Assembly: GCA_018657385.1 (NCBI GenBank)
Contig: JABHXF010000054.1
Span: forward strand, 1-47,320
Reading direction: 5' to 3'
Length of the DNA: 47,320 nucleotides
Source: Candidatus Woesearchaeota archaeon
GTDB lineage: Archaea; Nanobdellota; Nanobdellia; Woesearchaeales; DSVV01
Positions 43,194-47,320 of this stretch are shown here, piece after piece. How positions within the stretch are numbered: the stretch's first letter is position 1; the number at the start of each line of letters is the position of its first letter. The notes beneath the pieces are model-generated. The model was not told the origin of the DNA. It did no database searches and was given only the letters and a program-made list of their open reading frames with translations. A program made the position numbers and the translations under genes.

Positions 43194-43724
43194 ATGGAAC
43201 AAGTAATATTAGTTGATGAACAAGATAATCAAATTGGTGTAATGGAAAAATTAGAAGCACACAAAGAAGCTAAATTACATAGGGCTGTTTCTGTTGTTAT
43301 TATTAATTCTAGGAATGAGATGTTAATACATAAACGTGCATCTACTAAATATCATTGTCCAGGATTATGGACAAATGCTTGTTGCACACATCCCAAACCA
43401 AATGAAGATACAAAAGATTCTGCAGCAAGAAGATTAAAAGAGGAAATGGGTATTGATTGTGAGAAAGAAAATATTGAATTAAATGAAGCATTCACATTCA
43501 TCTATAAAAAAGAATTTAATAATGGGTTGACAGAATGGGAATATGATCATACTTTTGTTGGCAAAGTAGGTAATAATTTTAATAATGAATCAATTAATCC
43601 TAATCCAGAAGAAGTAGAAGATTACAAATGGATTAATATGGATGAACTAAAACAAGATATTTCTAATAATCCTGGTATGTATACTTATTGGTTTAAGATA
43701 ATAGTTGAAAAGTTGAATATATGA
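43194..43724 (+). CDS. idi: Isopentenyl-diphosphate delta-isomerase, type 1
   Basis: A 176-residue Nudix-fold enzyme interconverting isopentenyl and dimethylallyl diphosphate for archaeal lipid isoprenoids. WTNACCTHPKPNED carries the catalytic Cys and metal His. RRLKEEMGI is the Nudix-like segment, and EWEYDHTFVG carries the second catalytic set. Length is typical of bacterial type 1 enzymes. Most archaea use the unrelated type 2 flavoenzyme, so this points to lineages such as DPANN or haloarchaea, or to transfer. It has its own promoter after element E and no isoprenoid neighbours. Confidence 0.95.
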   Translation: MEQVILVDEQDNQIGVMEKLEAHKEAKLHRAVSVVIINSRNEMLIHKRASTKYHCPGLWTNACCTHPKPNEDTKDSAARRLKEEMGIDCEKENIELNEAFTFIYKKEFNNGLTEWEYDHTFVGKVGNNFNNESINPNPEEVEDYKWINMDELKQDISNNPGMYTYWFKIIVEKLNI

Positions 43725-43760
43725 CAATATTTATATATGGGTTTTATAAGTAAGTTAATT

Positions 43761-44318
43761 ATGAAAAAGATTTTTATCTGGTTAATTATATTAATTGTTG
43801 TAGTAATCTTATCTGCAATTATTTTTAATTATATTACTGCTTCTCTTGGTCCTAATACTGGTTACGATTTTATTCCTTACGGAGGAGATGATTGCCTTGG
43901 CTGTAATAAACCAACTTTGACTAAATCTTTAGTATTTCCAAAAGATATTATACTAGATAAAGGAAAGACAGATTTTTCATTGGGTTATTATAATCATGGA
44001 ACTAAAGAAATAACAAATGTAAAGATAGGGGTTAGTGAATGTCTTAATGGGGATGGCGAATCTTTTATAATTGAAGAAGGTGGTTCTGAAAATGATTTTT
44101 TATTAGTGTTATCAAAAACATATGGTGCAATTCAACCAAATGATTATGGTTCTTTCCATGTTAAAATATTAGATAATTCAGAAAACACAAAATTTGATTT
44201 AATAAAAGGCACTTATGTGTGTAGATTGATTGTATATACCTCAGATATTTCAGAAGGCCTTGGTTCATTACAAGAACCTTATGAAGAAAAACAATTCTTT
44301 CTAAATGTTGTAGAATAA
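43761..44318 (+). CDS. Membrane-anchored extracellular protein (185 aa)
   Basis: Not recognised at family level. MKKIFIWLIILIVVVILSAI is an N-terminal membrane anchor of about 25 residues. The rest should lie outside the cell, with a Cys pair (DDCLGCNK), strand-rich segments (FSLGYYNHGTKEITNVKIGV) and later Cys at SECLNG and TYVCRL. The layout recalls archaeal pseudopilin-like or immunoglobulin-like surface proteins. The frame opens eight codons earlier, but a TATA-like TTTATATAT at 43730-43738 is 27 bases before this ATG, so I take 43761. Confidence 0.65.
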   Translation: MKKIFIWLIILIVVVILSAIIFNYITASLGPNTGYDFIPYGGDDCLGCNKPTLTKSLVFPKDIILDKGKTDFSLGYYNHGTKEITNVKIGVSECLNGDGESFIIEEGGSENDFLLVLSKTYGAIQPNDYGSFHVKILDNSENTKFDLIKGTYVCRLIVYTSDISEGLGSLQEPYEEKQFFLNVVE

Positions 44319-44371
44319 TCTATCTTCTCAACAACAATAGTCTTTTTATAGTTCTGTTGCCTAATATAATC

Positions 44372-45223
44372 ATGCAATCCATTGATGAACGAATCTCAAA
44401 ATTAATTAAATATGTTCGAGATAATTATGGGGATGAAAGATGGAGTGCTTTTATTAAAGGGAAAGGCATAATTGCAGGTATGGATCCTGATGTTTTAGAA
44501 AAAGAATTCTTTAATTATGGTTTACCAAGAAGTACTAGGATGTTTAGGGAATATGTTGCTTCAACTTTCAGTCAATATGTATTGCCTCGTCTCCAAGAAA
44601 AAGGATATATGAGGATCTTGTCAATGCCTTGTGCAAATGGTGAAGAGGTTTTTTCTTTAGCAATGCTTGTTCAAGAAGCTAATAATCAAGATACAAAACA
44701 TGATTTTTATGCAAATATTGATGGCTTTGATGTAAGTGAGACACAGATTGACAAAGCAAGAACTGGTGCTTTATCAATAAGAAGAGTTAGAATAAAACAA
44801 TTTGAGGAATATGTTGAAGCTGGCTATTTAAGGCAGGTTAACAGTAAATTTCCAGAACCAAACTTATTCGTGCAGCCACATATTACTAGTATGTGTGAGT
44901 TTTTTGTTCATAATATATTAACCCAAGATGTTTTACCTGGTTATGATGTTATTTATTGCATGAATCTTTTTCTTCACATGACTTCTGAAGCAAGAGAAAC
45001 TGCTTTGGAAAACTTAACATTAAATATGCAGCAAGGTGCATTGTTAATTGTTGATTATCCTTATAAAGGGATTCCATCTAGATTAAGGTTATATGGTAGA
45101 GAAAAAGTTCAATTTGGCATTCAAAAAGAAGCAAATGAATTCTATGCTTTCCTTCATGAAAAAGATTTAGGATTAAAAAGAATTAGCACTACGCCATTAC
45201 ATAATGTTTATGAAAAAGTTTAG
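44372..45223 (+). CDS. CheR-like SAM-dependent methyltransferase
   Basis: A 283-residue protein of CheR type. MFREYVASTFSQYVLPRLQE matches the CheR helical N-terminal region. RILSMPCANGEEVFSLAMLV is the characteristic motif I (C-x-x-G-E-E-x-x-S-L-A). GFDVSETQIDKAR is motif II, and YDVIYCMNLFLHM stands where CheR has F-C-R-N-V-L-I-Y-F. No receptor, CheA, CheB or CheY gene is in the window, so the substrate may not be a chemoreceptor. I choose ATG 44372 (a TTG at 44357 is also in frame) because of CTTTTTATA 26 bases upstream. It overlaps the convergent winged-helix gene by four bases. Confidence 0.78.
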   Translation: MQSIDERISKLIKYVRDNYGDERWSAFIKGKGIIAGMDPDVLEKEFFNYGLPRSTRMFREYVASTFSQYVLPRLQEKGYMRILSMPCANGEEVFSLAMLVQEANNQDTKHDFYANIDGFDVSETQIDKARTGALSIRRVRIKQFEEYVEAGYLRQVNSKFPEPNLFVQPHITSMCEFFVHNILTQDVLPGYDVIYCMNLFLHMTSEARETALENLTLNMQQGALLIVDYPYKGIPSRLRLYGREKVQFGIQKEANEFYAFLHEKDLGLKRISTTPLHNVYEKV

Positions 45224-45579
45224 TGTTTTTTTAATTTGGTTTTTTTAGATTTAGTTTTGATAGGGATCTCTTCTTTTTCTGCATATTCTTCACAAACCCT
45301 GTCAATGCATATTTCCATTATTTTTAATAAATCTCTACTTATTCTGTTTTCTTTATTTAATCTATACAATTGTGTGTTACCAACTTTTCTAGATTGTTTT
45401 ATAATTTCTTGTTTTATTATTTTTTTAATTTCATTATATGCAGTTGCTTTATTTAGTTTATGTTCTTCTATGACATCAGCTATTGCAATATCTAGGTTAT
45501 CACATTCTACAAAATATTGCAATATTCTGTTTCTAGGTGAATCACCCATAACTTCTAAAAATGCACTTTGTTCTTTCAT
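45220..45579 (-). CDS. Winged-helix regulator
   Basis: A 119-residue DNA-binding protein. RNRILQYFVECDNLDIAIAD and EEHKLNKATAYNEIKKIIKQ form a helix-turn-helix, and SRKVGNTQLYRLNKEN is the wing. The C-terminal tail is Lys-rich (KTKSKKTKLKKH). It is the second gene of a pair, sharing ATGA with the upstream stop, so the two products probably act together. Targets unknown. Confidence 0.75.
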   Translation of the reverse strand: MKEQSAFLEVMGDSPRNRILQYFVECDNLDIAIADVIEEHKLNKATAYNEIKKIIKQEIIKQSRKVGNTQLYRLNKENRISRDLLKIMEICIDRVCEEYAEKEEIPIKTKSKKTKLKKH

Positions 45580-45854
45580 CTTCTTATCATCTCTCTAATA
45601 ATAAACACTGTTTTTGGATTTAAACAAACATGAAAATCCATTCCTTTCTTTGTTCTTTTTTTCATTCTTATTATGTATCCGCACTCCTCAAGTTCTTTCC
45701 ATTGTTTTTCAATTGCTTTTCTTAATTTTTTATCATGAATGTTTTTTAGTTTTTTAAATAATAGTTTTTCAGGAGTATGTTTTCCTCCAATACATTTCTG
45801 GTTATGCAAAATCTTAAGTGTTTGTCTAACCTCATTAATTATTTCTATGTCCAT
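45576..45854 (-). CDS. Small winged-helix-like protein
   Basis: A 92-residue basic protein: RQTLKILHNQKCIGGKHTPE, KNIHDKKLRKAIEKQWKELE, ECGYIIRMKKRTKKGMDFHV. The helix-rich start and the strand pair near the end fit a small winged helix. It leads a two-gene operon with the regulator downstream (four-base overlap). A TATA-like TATTAAATATAAG box at 45871-45883 supports a leaderless start. The pair could be a regulator-coregulator or a toxin-antitoxin module; neither is shown. Confidence 0.65.
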   Translation of the reverse strand: MDIEIINEVRQTLKILHNQKCIGGKHTPEKLLFKKLKNIHDKKLRKAIEKQWKELEECGYIIRMKKRTKKGMDFHVCLNPKTVFIIREMIRR

Positions 45855-45870
45855 CTTATATTAACCTTAA

Positions 45871-45883
45871 CTTATATTTAATA
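45871..45883 (-). promoter_or_regulatory. TATA-like box of the winged-helix pair
   Basis: On the minus strand TATTAAATATAAG lies about 24 bases before the ATG at 45854, giving a leaderless transcript. Confidence 0.45.
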
Positions 45884-46125
45884 CTTTCTATTATTTTATA
45901 CTGCTAGTATAGTATTTTGTACTGTCTTTTTTATTGACTTGTTGTAATTTACTGTATTTTCAACTCTTTTTCCCAATAAAAAACAACATGCTTTTTCATT
46001 TACACCTAGAATAAGTATATTGACTCTGAAATTAATAAACTTTTATCGTCGAAAAATAGAAGATTTCCGACTTAGTTCGTAAATAGTATTTAAGGAAAAG
46101 AAAATAGTCGGAAAACTTCCGAGAA

Positions 46126-46686
46126 TTAGATTATAATTGACGTTCTTCTATATTTAGGTATTGGAGAAGATTCAAATTCCGGACTTTTTGGATCTGTTGG
46201 TGGTTTGTAATTTCTATCACCTTTCTTCATGTAGATTCCTAAAAATTGTGTTCTAGCAAATACAACTTCTCTTAATAATTTTTGCTCCTCAAATCTTGAC
46301 AAATTACTTTGTAGAACTACACCTTCAAGTGACTCAAGTGGGACAGGTTTTAAAGATATTATTTGGTCGGGCATTGCATATATTTCACTGCCTTTTTGTT
46401 TTTTGTACCTGTCAAGTCCTAGTTCAGAAACATATTCGTTAAATGCTTTGCTTCGTCTTGATGCAAAAATCTTAAATTGGGTTGTATTTTTTGCTACCCA
46501 TTCATTTGAAACTATAAAATGATATATCTCATGTGCCCTATTCTTTTTTTGTTCAATACCTTCCTTGCAACCAAAGCCAACAGGAGCATCAGCAAATCCC
46601 TCCCCTATTATCTGGCTGACCAATCTATTTTCTTCTCTTGGCCAGACAATATCTGGATGAAATTTAACACTATATATCAGTTTCAT
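46126..46686 (-). CDS. Orphan basic protein (186 aa)
   Basis: Not recognised. MKLIYSVKFHPDIVWPREEN, NRAHEIYHFIVSNEWVAKNT and RRSKAFNEYVSELGLDRYKK are followed by a proline-rich basic tail (YKPPTDPKSPEFESSPIPKY). No signal peptide or membrane segment. A TATA-like ATTTAAAAAC box at about 46707-46716, 25 bases before the ATG, supports expression as a leaderless single gene. Confidence 0.6.
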   Translation of the reverse strand: MKLIYSVKFHPDIVWPREENRLVSQIIGEGFADAPVGFGCKEGIEQKKNRAHEIYHFIVSNEWVAKNTTQFKIFASRRSKAFNEYVSELGLDRYKKQKGSEIYAMPDQIISLKPVPLESLEGVVLQSNLSRFEEQKLLREVVFARTQFLGIYMKKGDRNYKPPTDPKSPEFESSPIPKYRRTSIII

Positions 46687-46718
46687 CTTGTTATGGAATA
46701 ATTATATGTTTTTAAATT

Positions 46719-46880
46719 TTATCCATAAACATAACTAAACTCTTCCAAATACTTCCCAGCAACTTCTTCACTATAAATAATCAATATATTCTCATCATTT
46801 TTCCCTGTTCCAGAAGCACTAGGATTATAGCTACCTGTGATTACAATGTTATCATCAATTATGAATGTTTTATGATGCAT
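46719..46880 (-). pseudogene. Half-domain of a phospholipase D-family (HKD) protein
   Basis: The short frame holds one HKD motif: HHKTFIIDDNIVITGSYNPS, then KNDENILIIYSEEVAGKYLE. PLD-family enzymes need two HKD motifs, or dimers of one-motif proteins of about 150-180 residues. Here only about 53 residues remain from ATG 46880, or 62 from a TTG at 46907. The region upstream is A/T-rich promoter sequence with no N-terminal half. It is most likely the remnant of a one-motif nuclease or of the C-terminal half of a longer PLD protein. A TATA-like TTTATATAATTT is present, so transcription is possible. Confidence 0.6.
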
Positions 46881-46961
46881 GTAAGTGATTTGTGAATATT
46901 TTAGCAAATTATATAAATATAAGTAATAATAAAGAGTATATTATAATAAAAAGGTGATAAA

Positions 46962-47320
46962 ATGGCAAAAAAAAGAAGGGCAGCAAAGAAAGCTGTTAAA
47001 GAAGATTATTCTAAATATTTGTTAGCAATAGTTGCGATTGTAGCTGTTGTAGGTGTTGTATTAATGGTTAATAATGGCGGAACAACGAGTGTTAGTGAAG
47101 GTGAATTAGTTGTTAGTGATGGTGGTGATTTAGCTGGTGAAGCAAGGAGGGCAGTTAGTTTAAAACCAAATCTACTTAAAGCTAAAAAATTATATGTGAA
47201 TTTTCTTCCTTTAATGAATGCCTACAAGCCAGATTTAGTTCCACTTGGTGCTTTTTTTGTGGCTGAAAGTACAGAGAAGTGTGCTATTAAAGTATATGTT
47301 AAAAATCAAGGTTTAGCATC
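46962..47320 (+). CDS. Membrane-anchored protein (partial, C-terminus outside window)
   Basis: The first 119 codons of a gene running off the window. The N-terminus is very basic (MAKKRRAAKKAVKEDYSKY), followed by a membrane helix of about 22 residues (LLAIVAIVAVVGVVLMVNNG) and an outward domain with E-G-E-L-V-V-S-D-G-G-D-L. The positive-inside rule puts the rest outside the cell. The start has AGGTGAT six bases before the ATG, identical to the signal of the lipoprotein gene at 161. Family unknown. Confidence 0.75.
   Translation, partial: MAKKRRAAKKAVKEDYSKYLLAIVAIVAVVGVVLMVNNGGTTSVSEGELVVSDGGDLAGEARRAVSLKPNLLKAKKLYVNFLPLMNAYKPDLVPLGAFFVAESTEKCAIKVYVKNQGLA

Noticed and set aside
45236-45598. 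120-codon plus-strand frame over the winged-helix gene
   Set aside because: Antisense to a gene with a helix-turn-helix; rich in Phe/Leu/Ser as expected of a complementary strand.

Overview
The window is AT-rich DNA from an archaeon, most likely a DPANN-type lineage (Woesearchaeota/Pacearchaeota-like; this placement is inference). The archaeal signals are a complete RNA polymerase operon (rpoH, split rpoB''/rpoB', rpoA1, rpoA2) followed by L30e, archaeal NusA, uS12 and uS7; intron-bearing tRNA genes; TATA boxes; and archaeal families (TrmB, HTH-CBS, DUF655). Two start modes are visible. Many single genes have a TATA-like box centred about 24-30 nt before the ATG and are probably leaderless. 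Operon-internal genes and a few others carry a Shine-Dalgarno of the type AGGTGAT.

Layout. 1-2.9 kb: end of a Pro-Gln-Gln repeat protein, a lipoprotein with Cys-rich modules and a probable seven-bladed propeller, and a methyltransferase. 2.98-9.13 kb: four tandem paralogues that carry a PEP-utiliser phosphohistidine domain but no ATP-grasp domain, ending in a 79-bp tandem duplication. 9.4-13.5 kb: an HTH-CBS regulator, an 886-residue orphan coiled-coil protein and DUF655. 13.7-23.4 kb: a PRPP synthase preceded by a possible 28-codon leader frame, a Ski2/Hel308-type helicase lacking its first RecA domain, a HAD phosphatase, two radical SAM proteins, a TrmB-like regulator, two intron-containing tRNAs and a DUF1704 metallopeptidase. 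23.6-25.8 kb: CorA and a GAF-GGDEF diguanylate cyclase. 26.0-35.7 kb: tRNA-Asp and tRNA-Lys with D-loop introns, then the transcription/translation operon. 36-47.3 kb: an ornithine carbamoyltransferase-like enzyme, Dus, MutL, type 1 IPP isomerase, a CheR-like methyltransferase, a winged-helix gene pair, orphan proteins, a PLD half-domain and a truncated membrane protein.

The most striking non-coding signal is a family of eight structured elements at six intergenic loci (1858, 7544, 16801, 16908, 21900, 22016, 35859, 43056). Each has a long outer stem, often built from AACAACAAC/GTTGTTGTT, enclosing a conserved GGC-A-CGGACGGAC core with two inner hairpins. The arm sequences differ between copies while pairing is kept, which points to selection on structure. 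Two loci hold head-to-head pairs. All copies lie next to gene ends and have A/T-tract flanks, so bidirectional transcription termination, RNA processing, or a REP/MITE-like repeat are the leading explanations. A second short motif, ACTAGGTCCGGAGGAC, lies just after four genes.

Other points of interest are the ATP-grasp-less PEP-utiliser array, a tRNA-Ile gene with three apparent introns, and bacterial-type signalling and repair genes (GGDEF, CheR-like, endonuclease-type MutL) in an archaeal context.
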